Part shown: in pieces, positions 11,670 to 22,051 of the stretch | Layout of the letters: the number at the start of each line of letters is the position of its first letter | Numbering within the stretch: the stretch's first letter is position 1 | Origin: Diphasiastrum complanatum | Lineage: Eukaryota; Streptophyta; Lycopodiopsida; Lycopodiales; Lycopodiaceae | Direction: 5' to 3' | Assembly (NCBI GenBank): GCA_029204225.1 | Contig: CM055113.1 | Location: forward strand, 26,864,995 to 26,928,994 | DNA length: 64,000 bases | Notes under the pieces: generated by a model | What the model was told of the DNA's origin: nothing | Database searches by the model: none | The model's input: only the letters and a program-made list of their open reading frames with translations | Made by a program: the position numbers and the translations under genes

Positions 11670-13133
11670 CTATTGTGATTCATAACTGATGTGACGGGCA
11701 GGTAGGATCTTAGCGTGTTGCTTTGGACAGTCTTTGAAATTGTGTTTTCTTATACAATCGGGACACTTAGGATGGTACTTGGTCTTGACTGGACAATCAA
11801 CCATGAAATGGCCAGTTTCACCACAGATGAAGCATCTGGTGTGCAGTGGCCCTTGCATTGCATAACCCTCTTGTATGGCTAGTGGGTCTGGACTTTCTGA
11901 TGGATAGTCTAGATAAGACAAGGCATTTCTAGATTGGGATGGGTGTTCTTCATATTGTTGAACTATATGTGCTTGGATAGGTCGATATGAAGGACAAGCA
12001 TCAATAGGATGCGTAGTCCGATAGTGTGGGCACCATATTGTTTTTTGTCTATAAGGTACCTGTGTAGGGTTTGACTGACCAGGCATACTGCCTTGGATAG
12101 ACTTCAGGGTATCTTGAAACTCATTGGTGAGTTTCTCCATCTGAAGTTGGTGTTTCTTATTAAGCAACGCCAGCTGTGATTTCCAAAGCTAATCTCGGGT
12201 GTCCTCGATCGGCTTCGACTCATGGACAGGAGCATGTGGTGCTTGCCTTTCCCTAGATTCGTCAATATCTGATCCTTCGTCTTCTTCCTTGATAGCATCA
12301 GACATAGCTAACTTTAGGCTCATATATTCATCATTGGATTTAAGCTCGCATCTAATCCATCTTGGAAGGCCGACTAAGAACCAGATGATGAGCATATGTT
12401 CAAAGGGCTGTTCTTGTACTTGACTTTTGAGACGTTTGAAACGCTCAATATAGTCTCATACTCGTTCGTCTTTTGTCATTTTGATAGTCCTTAGATTGAC
12501 AAAAGGGTTTTCTATCAAGCGAAATGGCTTGAAGCATTTGATAAAGGCCTCCTTCAAGAGTGACCAGTCACATTTATCTTCACGATCAAGGTTAAAAAAC
12601 CATTCTCGTGCTCAATCGATCATGGTCATCGAGAAGAGTTGAATCATGGTGTCGGGTGATGTCTCGCCATATACATCACATGCATTCTCAAAGATTTGCA
12701 AAAATCTTTGAGGGTACGCACTACCGTCAAACTTTGGTAGATCTAGCCTGGGTGTACGTCTTTCAAGATGAGCTCCGTGGGTAGTAGAGACTCCATTAAG
12801 GTTGGTTTTGGCCTGTGAGGGGTCAGCACCATAAAAACGGGGTCGTGCACATGAAGACTCAGCTCTATCAGGTTCTTGTCCATTGAACGGGTTTGTGGAT
12901 GGCTCTTGGAGTTTGGCTCTCATTCGATAGAACCTATGACGTCTTATTTGTTCAGCTATTGATATCATATGGATAATCTTCTGGGATTTCAGGATCTGTA
13001 TGCTGGTGGTGGTCCATTGGGTACTAGGGTATGAGTTTCTAGTATCGATGGTTTTTTGGAGTTTTTGATTTTTTAGGATTTTTTGTGTTTTTGGATATTT
13101 CTGAGTTTTTAAGGAAGTCAAGGGAAAACTCAA
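11670..13133 (-). pseudogene. Gypsy-type gag with two CCHC zinc knuckles, broken into frames
   Basis: Gag packages element RNA into virus-like particles. Reading leftward: a capsid-like part with LDLPKFDGSAYPQRFLQIFE; after a stop, KMTKDERV and DYIERFKRLKSQVQE; then LVGLPRWIRCELKSN and an acidic stretch DAIKEEDEGSD; then HQLQMEKLTNEFQDTLKS; then the knuckles CFICGETGHFMVDC and CPDCIRKHNFKDC. Stops near 12612, 12457 and 12189 break the frame. The plus-strand relic at 23690-24531 is the same gag family (DAIREEDEGSD, QMEKLTSEFEKVLKDV, VWCPICSQNHTANECP). No protease follows the knuckles. Confidence 0.82.
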
Positions 13134-13279
13134 TATGAAAAGAGCTTTCTATTGGTATGGGTGTTGTGTTTTGAAAAAAATTTGGTATTCATGCCCTTTG
13201 GTTTTTTTTTTTTTTTTTTTTCTAGTCTCGAAGGTGTTGTGAAGATGGTGGTTCAGTTGAAATGGCAACTAGAGGTGTT

Positions 13280-13800
13280 GATCAAAAGTTATGGTCCGGT
13301 CGAGATTGGGTGTTAATTACTTCGGTCGAGATTTGATCTGCTTGCTCTGGTCGAGATTTGATCTGATTGCTTCGGTTGAGATCTGATTGAATCCCTTTGG
13401 TCGAGATTTGATCGCTGCTCCAGTGAGATTGGACCTGATAGCTTCGGTTGAGATCTGATCGAATCCCTCTGGTCGCGATTGCTCTGGTCGAGATCACTTC
13501 GGCTTCGATCGAGATCTGAACGGCCACTTTGGTCGAGATTCCAGCGAGCAGTTCGGCTCCGGTCGAGATCTGAACGGCCACTTCGGTCAAGATTCCAGCG
13601 AGCAGTTCGGCTCCGGTCGAGATCTGAGCGGCCACTTCGGTCGAGATCTCAGCAAGCACTTCGGCTGAGATTCCAGCATGAGCTTCGGTTGAGATTTTAC
13701 TGAGAGCTCCGGTTGAGATGTGAGCATGAGCTCCGGTTGAGATTTTACTGAGAGCTCCGGTTGAGATGTGAGCATGAGCTCCGGTTGAGATTTTAATTTT
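13280..13800 (-). repeat. Degenerate tandem repeats in the leader of the gag-only element
   Basis: Imperfect units of about 25-33 bases built on TTCGGTCGAGATTTG / GAGCTCCGGTTGAGAT repeat about fifteen or more times between gag and the 5' LTR. They make both strands look open. Further GGTTGAGA-type units continue to about 13970. Confidence 0.8.
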
Positions 13801-14192
13801 TTTTTTTGTTTTTTTTTTTGATGCACCTGCGTTGCGTCGGTCAAGATGGTGAGAGAGAGGCTTGGCTGAGATGGAAGAGAAGGTGTTCGGTTGAGACGTG
13901 AGAGAAGGTGCTCGGCTGAGATGGAAGAGAAGGTGTTCGATTGAGACATGAGAGAGGGTGCTCGGTTGAGATGGTGACAGAGGGAGGTGGAGACGATGGG
14001 TAAGCTATGGGTAGAGGATGATGTAGAAGGAGATGAGGATGTATGTAGGGCGTGGGGATGGTGTGTGCAGGTCGTTCTGAGCTATGAACGGATCTGGAGA
14101 CATTTCAGATTGCGTGCATGGGTCCGATCAAAGATAGTCTTGCAACATATGCCATTTCAGAATGTGAGTGATGCAAGCGGCAAATGGTCAAA

Positions 14193-15356
14193 TGTTGACA
14201 TATCCCCTGCTCCAGAGGACCTATTGTTTACTTTTCTACTTCTTGTTTACAGAACCGTTTCTGCCTGTTATCAGGCTTCATGGCAGTCGTTAGATGGTTT
14301 CTTGATTGATTTTATGATGCCAACCCAGGCAGAAGGAAACAAAGTTTTGTTGTAGTATGTTTCTTTTGTCCTGCCTGTCAGAGGACAACTCAGGGACGTC
14401 GTTCTTGAACGCACTTACATTCTACATGGATGCAAGCCAAGAACGCTAATTCACAGATCAACATACAAACTAATGAACGTTCTACAGATTCTACAGCTAC
14501 CTACACTTAAAACGGACTGAAATCAGAGCCTACACTACATTAACACTGAGCTACCTTACATAACTTGACAAAAACAAGAAACAAAGCTAATCTACAACAT
14601 GTTAGAAGTCCAAGAATCAAGAAACCAACCAGTCTATTGATTCTTGGACATCCCAAGAACATCAAGAACTGGATTGTACAGAGATATGCAAGAATCACAC
14701 CACAGATCCAGCCTATTTAGTTTACTTGAGTGTTGGCTCCTACATTAATCCACAAGAAAACAAGAAATCTAATCCACAACTAGGAAAACAAGAAAACTAA
14801 TCCACTCTAAATCCACAACCACACACAATATGAATGGAAGGGCATGATCATAGGGGCATCACTCAAGAAAACCATCATGATCAAGGAGCTTAGTGTAGTA
14901 TCAAACTCATGGAAAATCTTCTTATTAAGCATGGAGTAGATACAATGCAAAAAGCTCCTCTTCACAAAGAGGGAGTCTTTTAAATAAGCAAGAGAGCTCC
15001 TTAGGTGGCATGCTAGTGGAATTTCCACATTTCACAAATTACAAGTGGAATATTGCTCTCCACTAGAGGTCACATCAAAAGGTGGCTCACTCTACTTTCT
15101 TTAAGAGGAGTCTACTTGCATTTATTACATTTTCCTAGAAATACTAGTTCCTACATGGTCATTCCATCTTTCGGGATTCACCATGAGGCTTACACACTTC
15201 TTGCATGTCTTTCCTAGCTAGTATTTCTCGGCTCTCATACTCGGCTCTCAGTCTTCATTAGTCTCGTCTTCTCGGAAACCTCCTCGGTCTAAGGTGAGAG
15301 GTGCTCTTGAGTTGCTCTGTCCGAGTATCTTGGGGATTCGTCAGAATCAGCCAACA
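14193..15356 (-). repeat. 5' LTR of the gag-only element
   Basis: 1164 bp, direct repeat of 8007-9158. On the minus strand the sequence following it (TTTGACCATTTGCCGCTTGC) is where the primer site should lie; it is only a weak match to known plant primer sites. Confidence 0.92.
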
Positions 15357-16153
15357 AACTCATCAGGCAAAACTAAAATGCCAGCTAACCTCATTTTAAT
15401 AGAACTTTCTAAACTCTCAACTAATTCTAAAGCCGCAACATGTTTGCCCTTTTGGACAACACTTGCACTAGTTGTGCGACTACCACTAAATAAATCTAAA
15501 ATCCAATCCGTAGGATGAGAAAACATTTCAATTAATTTATTTACAAGTTGTTGTGGTTTTTGACATGGGCAAGCCACAGAACCAGTCTTTGGAGTTTTTA
15601 GGTTTTTTGTCATTGTAGAAAAATTAAAATGATTTGCATAACTTGTGCTCCCTATAGTGTTGTAGTGCAACATGGATCTCTTTTCATTAGTAGAGAAGTA
15701 ACTGATGGTGATATATTCGATCTCATTATAGAGACGTGCACCACCAAAATTGTGCACATTTGGCTTGTACCTACAAACATTGAAAGCAAATAGTCAGACA
15801 AACAAATAACAAAAATGTTCAAATTAAAATCACTTGTAAATGTATACATATTTGGTTACAATCAATACTTACCAAATGACATTTTCTATCCATGTATTGC
15901 AGACTTCCAATAGGGCCTTGTGGACACCTACTTGTTGCCAACTGGAGTGAAATATTACTATCCTCCAAAGCGGAACTGTAGTGATCTTCAAAAAGACAAC
16001 AACAACGTCTTTGACTTATGTGTATTTAAATGGGCGATTATCATTCAGGGACTCTTCAAGCTTGAACCCGTATGGAATGCCAGTGATGCAAAGGATGTAA
16101 GGTCTTCTTTTTACAAACTTGGAGATCTCTCTGGCATCATTTTGTTGTATTGT
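15357..16153 (-). pseudogene. DNA methyltransferase-like gene A: motif IV and AdoMet-binding exons
   Basis: Family: N6/N4 adenine/cytosine DNA methyltransferases of bacterial type. Two minus-strand exons are visible: 16153-15873 (acceptor TTGTTTTTAG) and 15770-15357, with a 102-bp intron 15872-15771 (GTAAGT...TTTGTAG). The splice joins ..NVI-W-YKPN.. in frame. Exon 1 has ISKFVKRRPYILCITGIPYG: the last five residues stand where motif IV (DPPYG) belongs, with DP replaced by GI. It continues RIVIFHSSWQQVG and CNTWIENVIW, as in the V-VIII region. Exon 2 has FGGARLYNEIEYI, KPQQLVNKLIEMFSHP and ILDLFSGSRTTSASV (15476-15496 region), which is motif I with FSGSG changed to FSGSR, then GKHVAALE. Motif order IV before I is that of beta-group enzymes. 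One in-frame TAA (complement of 16016-16018) interrupts exon 1. The end of exon 2 is cut by the transposon at 15356 and continues at 8006. Likely inactive. Confidence 0.75.
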
Positions 16154-16570
16154 CTAAAAACAAGCTAGAAAGGAGCTCTCCATTGAGTATTCTTATGTAC
16201 AAACATTCAGACAAGTTAGTGCAATTATTTTTGTTGGGTTGATAGTTGAGGAAGCCAAGCTCCTTGTTTGGGATCACAACATCGACCAAGATTATAGATT
16301 GAAGATGGTTGTTAGACAATGAGTCAGATTTTTTCACAAGGAGTAGGCTTCACAAAGAAGGAGATAAAACATACATACAACTAAAGTGCCTTTGTGCACA
16401 GGAGACGAGACTATCATTTGATGAAAATAATCCAGCCTCTTCTCTTACAAAATATGATAATTCTTTTTAGCTGGCCTTTTGAAAAGGACATATAGTTTCA
16501 TGTTCAACTTTTTTATATTTTATTTTTTTAGATTAAAATGAAATTCTTTAACACAATTTTTTTTATTTTA
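16154..16570. other. Intron or flanking DNA of gene A, AT-rich
   Basis: No confident exon. A short plus-strand frame (16225-16310, EAKLLVWDHNIDQDYRLKM) and a minus-strand frame (16137-16337) both look protein-like but lack support. The right side is AT-rich and leads into the target duplication of the copia element. Confidence 0.4.
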
Positions 16571-16575
16571 GATTT

Positions 16576-17257
16576 TGTTAAAAATTCACAATTCTAGCTT
16601 GACTAGTTTTGGTCATATGACTTGTAAATAGTTAAATGGTCATGATGTGGCTTGTCACACGTGCCAAATAGCATAGGATTCCATTCATAAGGATGTTCTC
16701 AAGTAGACCTAAGTGTTAGAACCTTTGGAATGAGTCCAAATTATGCTTAGATACAAGGGAGAAAAAATAGGAGCTATTTTTGGTAATTTTTGCATTGTTG
16801 AGGGATCTCCAAGATTCCAACCCTAACTTGGTAGGGATGAAAGATCCACCAAAATTAGAATTAGGGATAGGTTTAGGGCTACTCATACCTGCCCAAAACC
16901 GTGATGGATCTTGTATATATAGGTGATGATATCTCACCAAAATCAATCAAGCAATTTCATGATTTTTCTCTCATAATGGTGCAATTGCTCTCTATGTTCA
17001 TAATTGTTTGAGTACTTGTGATTACTAATGATTATAGGATTGAATGTAGGTCTGGTGTACAGTACTCAGACTGTGGGAGGCCGTACTTTCACACGTGTTA
17101 AGCCTTCTTCAAGGATTTGGGCCATTTAGTGAGGTTCAAGCATAGATTTTTGATGGATTTTGATGGTTCAACTTGTGCTAATCTTATGAAATCATAATCT
17201 ATTGTTTCCCTCATCATTTCAAGTGTTTTAGGATCCTTATTTGCTGTAATTTTTACA
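16576..17257 (+). repeat. 5' LTR of the complete copia element
   Basis: 682 bp, TGTTAAAAATTC...TTTTTACA. Identical to 22052-22733 except near 16861 (A/C), near 17099 (T/G) and near 17232 (G/C). It contains two CACACGTG sites of the CACGTG (G-box) type. Confidence 0.97.
16914..16921 (+). promoter_or_regulatory. TATA box in the 5' LTR
   Basis: TATATATA within CTTGTATATATAGGTG, the probable core promoter of the element; an identical copy lies in the 3' LTR. Confidence 0.6.
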
Positions 17258-17269
17258 TGGTATCAGAGC
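17258..17269 (+). other. Primer binding site of the complete copia element
   Basis: TGGTATCAGAGC directly follows the LTR. It is complementary to the 3' end of initiator methionine tRNA, the usual primer of plant copia elements. Confidence 0.95.
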
Positions 17270-18068
17270 CTAAAGGCTGAAATGAGCTAAATCCTTGGTT
17301 TTCATTCAATTTGATCACAATTTTTGATCTAAATCTTGTGTAGATTGGATCTTAGCATCTAGTATTGATTCTAGAACTCAAAGTGAGTCAAATACATTGG
17401 AGATTGGTGTTGTGTGACTTCATTTGCAGGTGTTTAGGTGTCTAAAACCAGAGGCAAAGTTGAATTCAATTCACATTACCAAGATAGCAAGTTTTGCTTG
17501 CTCCAAGCATTGATTTCTAAGCGAGTTTTGGAGGTGATTTCATAGAGAAGGCTTTCTAGCATTCAAGGAGAGGGAAGATCAGAGTTTTGGGGACTCTTCA
17601 AGGCTGTTCTAAGGTGTAGTAGGCACCTCCTAAAGTGATTTAGGTTCAGTCCAACCATTGCTTGACTTATGCACCAAATTAGATCAATTTTTCATCAATT
17701 TTGATCATTTTTTGCTTGTGATTGGATAGTAGATTGTGTTGCATCCTCATTAAGTTCCATTTAGATCTTTTACAAGTGATTTTGGAAGTATATTAGGTTG
17801 CTGAAATTCACTCTTGATCAGATCATTTGGAATCTTTAATGTTCTTTATAGAAAGAGAGGCAATTCTACTAGTATTGTCTACTTCAATCAAGCAAGTGCA
17901 TTGTTTCTAGTATTCTATGATTTGATTTTGTTAGAGATCATTCTTAGATCTTTATAGGAAGTCTATTACTGATATTTTCAGGTCCCTAAGAAGTGGGATA
18001 AGGTAGACCTTCAATCAAATCAATAGAAGTAACCTTCATTTGTGTCAAGTCCTTGATTAGGAGACTAG
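17270..18068 (+). other. Untranslated leader of the complete copia element
   Basis: About 800 bases between the primer site and the polyprotein ATG, rich in short stop-broken frames. No separate gene. Confidence 0.8.
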
Positions 18069-21000
18069 ATGACATCTATAAATGCATATCTTTTGGATAC
18101 TAATGAAAGGCTCAACAAAACTAACTATTCCATATGGAAAGTTAGAATGGAATCTATCATGATCATGCAAGATCTGATGGAAATTGTAAATGGTAAGGAG
18201 GGTGAACCTATTCATCCTCAAGAAAAAGCCAAATACATCAAGAGGTGCAATGTTGCACTACATTGCATAAAAATGAATGTTGCAAATGAACTCTTAAGAG
18301 AGGTAGGAGATTGCACTTCAGCTCAAGATGCTTGGGAGACTTTGCAAAAGGTCTATGAATCCAAGAACCAAACTAGAATGTTAGCTTTGAAGAATCAAAT
18401 CTATAGAAGCTATCAAAAGAAAGGAGAGAGTGCACATACTTTTGTCCTAAGAGTAAAGGAATTGAACAAAGAGCTAGCCTTTATAGGTGACCCTATCAAG
18501 GATGAAGAGCTTGTTCAACTCATATTGAATGGACTAAGCTTTGAATTTGACAATTTGGTTCAGGGATATGCAATTATGGGTAAGCTACCCATACTTGAAG
18601 AACTCCAAGGCACACTCATGGCCGAGGAATCAAGAAGGAGCCAAATGCAAGAGAGGATGGATAGGCTTTCCATCCAAGGTGGAGATGACCAAGCTCTCTT
18701 CACCAAAGGCAAAGGCAAGTCCAAAGGCAAAGGATCAACATTCAAGAAGTCTACAAAGCTTGAGGATCAAGAAGGACCCTCAAAGGCATCTCCATCAACC
18801 ACCAAAGTCAAGAAGGACAAATCAAAGGTGAAGTGCTACTATTGTAGCAAGATGGGGCATTATGCCTCGGAATGCTTCAAGAGGAAGCAAGATCAAAGCC
18901 AAGCCAACATGAGCAAAGAGGAGGAGGAGGAGAGTTCACATGAGGACTCTCTCATGATGTCCATATTTTCCTCAACAAGCTTCAAAGGAGAAGATCCTTG
19001 GTGGATTGACTCGGGTGCTAGTTCACACATGACTAGTAAAAGGGAGTTTTTCTCTTCTCTCTTATCTTATGATGGACCTATAAAGTCTATCTATACAGCA
19101 AATGATGAAGCTTGTAAGATTGAAGGAGTTGGTAGAATTCCCCTTTGCTTAGGATCTTCCAAAAAGATCAACATAGAAGGTGTTTTGTACATTCCTACAA
19201 TAACAAAGAATCTACTAAGTGTTGGCCAAATGGTAGACAATGGTTTCAATGTTGACTTTGCTTCAAATGAATGTTTCATCAAGAAGAAGGGTAAGATAGT
19301 GGCTAAGGGCACTAGACTTGGCAAACTTTATAAGTTGGATGCATTTGTGGATACTAATGTTGTCATGTTGGCCGAGAAGAGCAAGATATCTACTTTTACT
19401 TTATGGCACAAAAGACTTGGACATGTCAACTCGGGTTCCATGGAGGCTATGATCAAGGAGGAGTATGCTTTAGGCCTACTAAGGTCTATTGGGAAGGAAG
19501 ACAAGGTTTGTGAAGTTTGTGCCTTATCCAAGGCACATAAGAAGGTGTTTCCTAACTCCATCACAAAGTCATCTCATCCTCTTGAACTCATACACTCGGA
19601 TGTGCACATTGCTAGCACCAAATCTAATGGAGGTTCATCCATGTTTTTAACCTTCATTGATGACTACTCAAGATATTGTTGGGTGTTCTTACTTTCCTTC
19701 AAGTCTCAAGTATTTGATACTTTTGTAAAGTTCAAGTTGTTTGTGGAAAAGCATCATAATCATAGCATCAAGATTCTTAGAAGTGACAATGGTGGACAAT
19801 TCATCTCCAATGAGTTCAAGGCCTTTTGTGAGGAGGAAGGGATCAAGAAAGAGACTTCTTGTCCTTACACTCCTCAAGAAAATGGAGTTGCTGAAAGAAG
19901 GAATAGAACATTATGTGAATGTTCTAAGGCTTTAAGATTAGATGCTTGTTTGCCCAAATCCTTTTGGGGTGAGTCTCTTGTATGTGCAAACTACTTGATG
20001 AATAGGGTGTCTTGCAAAGCAATTGAAGGCAAAACTCCTTATGAGATGTTGTATGGAAAGAAACCCAATCTTAATCACTTGAAAGTTTTTGGGTGTATAT
20101 GTTATGTGCATGTGCCATTGGAAACAAGAACCAAGGAGGATCCATCTTCCACAAGAGGGATCATGCTTGGATATGCAAGCTCAAGAAAGGGCTACAAAGT
20201 CTATCTCCCATCCTTGAACAAATTTGTTGTTTCAAGGGATGTCATCTTTGATGAACATCATATGCATATGCTTGAAGAAGGCTCAAGTGCTCCAACAATC
20301 AAGAAGAAGATGGCCGAGGATCAAGATCTTGGTTTTGAGGAGGAGCTCATGGAGGAGCAAGCACCAAACCCACCTATCACACCAAGGAGATCTTCAAGGG
20401 CAAAAGTGGAGCCATCAAGGCTCACATATCAAGGCAAAGGACAGCAAGTTGAGGGTATCTCATCCACTTCTTATGCTTTATCTAGTTTCAAAGAACCATC
20501 TAATGTTGAAGATGCATTGCACTCCAAAGAATGGTATAAAGCTATGTTGGATGAGTATGATGCCTTGATTGAGAATGAAACTTGGTTGCTTGTTGAGAGA
20601 CCTCAAAGGAATGTAATAGGATGCAAGTGGGTCTTCAAGCTTAAGTTGAATGCAAATGGGAGTGTTAACAAACATAAAGCAAGATTAGTTGCAAAAGGCT
20701 ATGCTCAAGAGAGAGGGATAGACTATGAGGAAAATTTTGCACCCGTGGCCAAGATGGTCACAATAAGACTAATCATTGCACTTGCATCACATTTTGGATG
20801 GATTCTATGTCAAATGGATGTCTCTAATGCTTTCTTGAATGGTTTTTTGGAAGAGGATATCTATATGGAGCAGCCACAAGGGTTCATCAAGCATGGAATG
20901 GAGAACAAAGTATGCCATCTCCAAAGAAGCATCTATGGCTTGAAGCAAGCCTCAAGATCTTGGAATTCAAGACTACATTGCTATCTTATTTCACTTTCTT

Positions 21001-22037
21001 TTGTTCAAAGTGAATATGATCCCACTCTTTACATTAAGTTTGATGATGTTGGTATTGTACTTTTACTCATTTATGTAGATGACATCATCATTAGTGGAAA
21101 TAGTGTTGATGGTATTGAAAAAATCAAGATAGATCTATCCTTAGAGTTCAAGATGGTAGATCTAGGGTGTCTTCACTTCATCTTAGGCATAGAAGTACTT
21201 AGAGGGTCTGATTTTATCTTTATAAGTCAAGTAAACTATGCTCAAAGTCTTTTGAAGAAGTTTAAGATGGAAGTATGCAAAAGTGTTGACACACCAATGG
21301 AGCAAGATGTAAAAGTGCCAAATGAAGATGATGAAAGATCCTTCATGGACATCACTTTGTTTAGGCAACTTATAGGTTCCTTAATGTGGATCACTATAAC
21401 TAGACCAGATCTTAGCTTTAGTGTATGTAGGTTGAGCCAATCCATGCAAAAGCCATTGAATATCCATTGGAAAAAGGCTAAGAGGATTCTAAGATACATC
21501 TCGGGTACATTGGATTTTGGGATTCTATATAGAGGAGATGTGATTAACCTTCATGCATTTAGTGATTCAGATTTTGCAGGGGACAAGAGGGATAGGAAAT
21601 CAACAAGTGCCTATTCAACTTTCATAGGAGAAGGTGTGGTTTCATGGCTTTCAAAAAAGCAAGAAACTATATCTCTATCTTCAACCGAGGCCGAGTACAA
21701 AGCTTTGACAACCACTACAAAGGAGGTACTTTGGATCAAGAGATTATTGGTGGAACTAAAGATCATGGATTCAGAGGAGGCACCAATCATCTACAATGAC
21801 AATATATCAGCCCAACACCTTGCATCTAACCCAATCTTCCATGCAAGATCTAAGCACATTGAGATATGCCATCACTTTGTGAGAGAAATGGTGCAAGCCA
21901 AGGAGATTGCTTTGGAGCATGTTCCAAGCAATGAATGTGTAGCTGATCTACTTACTAAACCACTTCAAAGGACACCTTTTATGAAGTTCAGATCATCACT
22001 TGGAGTGATTAGTAAAGCAATGATTGAACCAAGCTAG
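18069..22037 (+). CDS. Copia gag-pol polyprotein, intact, 1322 residues
   Basis: A single open frame encodes all functions for retrotransposition. Order: gag N-terminal domain (NKTNYSIWKVRME, about 15-190), a basic linker, CCHC zinc knuckle CYYCSKMGHYASEC (256-269), aspartic protease with DSGASSHM (D314), GAG-pre-integrase finger (H447 and the CEVC pair at 481 and 484), integrase core with D511, D573 and E609 (35-residue D-E spacing), reverse transcriptase with YVDD at 1002-1005, and RNase H with D1166 and the SSTEAEY region (E1207). The order protease-integrase-RT-RNase H is that of Ty1/copia. Length fits the usual 1300-1400 residues of plant copia elements. The stop lies 14 bases before the 3' LTR. 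No frameshift or missing catalytic residue was seen, so it may be active. Confidence 0.97.
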   Translation: MTSINAYLLDTNERLNKTNYSIWKVRMESIMIMQDLMEIVNGKEGEPIHPQEKAKYIKRCNVALHCIKMNVANELLREVGDCTSAQDAWETLQKVYESKNQTRMLALKNQIYRSYQKKGESAHTFVLRVKELNKELAFIGDPIKDEELVQLILNGLSFEFDNLVQGYAIMGKLPILEELQGTLMAEESRRSQMQERMDRLSIQGGDDQALFTKGKGKSKGKGSTFKKSTKLEDQEGPSKASPSTTKVKKDKSKVKCYYCSKMGHYASECFKRKQDQSQANMSKEEEEESSHEDSLMMSIFSSTSFKGEDPWWIDSGASSHMTSKREFFSSLLSYDGPIKSIYTANDEACKIEGVGRIPLCLGSSKKINIEGVLYIPTITKNLLSVGQMVDNGFNVDFASNECFIKKKGKIVAKGTRLGKLYKLDAFVDTNVVMLAEKSKISTFTLWHKRLGHVNSGSMEAMIKEEYALGLLRSIGKEDKVCEVCALSKAHKKVFPNSITKSSHPLELIHSDVHIASTKSNGGSSMFLTFIDDYSRYCWVFLLSFKSQVFDTFVKFKLFVEKHHNHSIKILRSDNGGQFISNEFKAFCEEEGIKKETSCPYTPQENGVAERRNRTLCECSKALRLDACLPKSFWGESLVCANYLMNRVSCKAIEGKTPYEMLYGKKPNLNHLKVFGCICYVHVPLETRTKEDPSSTRGIMLGYASSRKGYKVYLPSLNKFVVSRDVIFDEHHMHMLEEGSSAPTIKKKMAEDQDLGFEEELMEEQAPNPPITPRRSSRAKVEPSRLTYQGKGQQVEGISSTSYALSSFKEPSNVEDALHSKEWYKAMLDEYDALIENETWLLVERPQRNVIGCKWVFKLKLNANGSVNKHKARLVAKGYAQERGIDYEENFAPVAKMVTIRLIIALASHFGWILCQMDVSNAFLNGFLEEDIYMEQPQGFIKHGMENKVCHLQRSIYGLKQASRSWNSRLHCYLISLSFVQSEYDPTLYIKFDDVGIVLLLIYVDDIIISGNSVDGIEKIKIDLSLEFKMVDLGCLHFILGIEVLRGSDFIFISQVNYAQSLLKKFKMEVCKSVDTPMEQDVKVPNEDDERSFMDITLFRQLIGSLMWITITRPDLSFSVCRLSQSMQKPLNIHWKKAKRILRYISGTLDFGILYRGDVINLHAFSDSDFAGDKRDRKSTSAYSTFIGEGVVSWLSKKQETISLSSTEAEYKALTTTTKEVLWIKRLLVELKIMDSEEAPIIYNDNISAQHLASNPIFHARSKHIEICHHFVREMVQAKEIALEHVPSNECVADLLTKPLQRTPFMKFRSSLGVISKAMIEPS

Positions 22038-22040
22038 ATA

Positions 22041-22051
22041 GTGAGGAGGAG
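22041..22051 (+). other. Polypurine tract of the complete copia element
   Basis: GTGAGGAGGAG ends exactly at the 3' LTR. Confidence 0.85.

Larger units (their letters stand above)
8002..15361 (-). mobile_element. Complete gag-only LTR retrotransposon (TR-GAG-like), with target duplication
   Basis: Direct LTRs at 8007-9158 and 14193-15356 both run TGTTGACA...AGCCAACA. A 5-bp duplication AACTC flanks the element (8002-8006 and 15357-15361). Orientation is minus: gag reads leftward and a purine tract (TTAGGGGTAGGATAA on the minus strand) abuts the left LTR. The only coding capacity recognised is a gypsy-type gag with two zinc knuckles. No protease, integrase or reverse transcriptase was seen in about 5 kb of internal sequence. 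This matches the non-autonomous class described in plants as TR-GAG elements. The LTRs differ at about 40 positions by eye (roughly 3-4%) plus a ~12-bp indel, so the insertion is older than the copia at 16576-22733. It splits methyltransferase-like gene A. Confidence 0.88.

Noticed and set aside
13282-13949. ORFs with repeating peptides on both strands near 13.3-13.9 kb
   Set aside because: They are produced by degenerate tandem repeats in a retrotransposon leader; no start context or homologue.
16225-16340. Plus-strand frame EAKLLVWDHNIDQDYRLKM as a further exon
   Set aside because: Protein-like but short, on the strand opposite gene A, with in-frame stops on both sides and no matching splice sites; recorded but not called.
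18541-21499. Several ORFs in other frames within the copia polyprotein
   Set aside because: Shadows of the intact 1322-residue frame.
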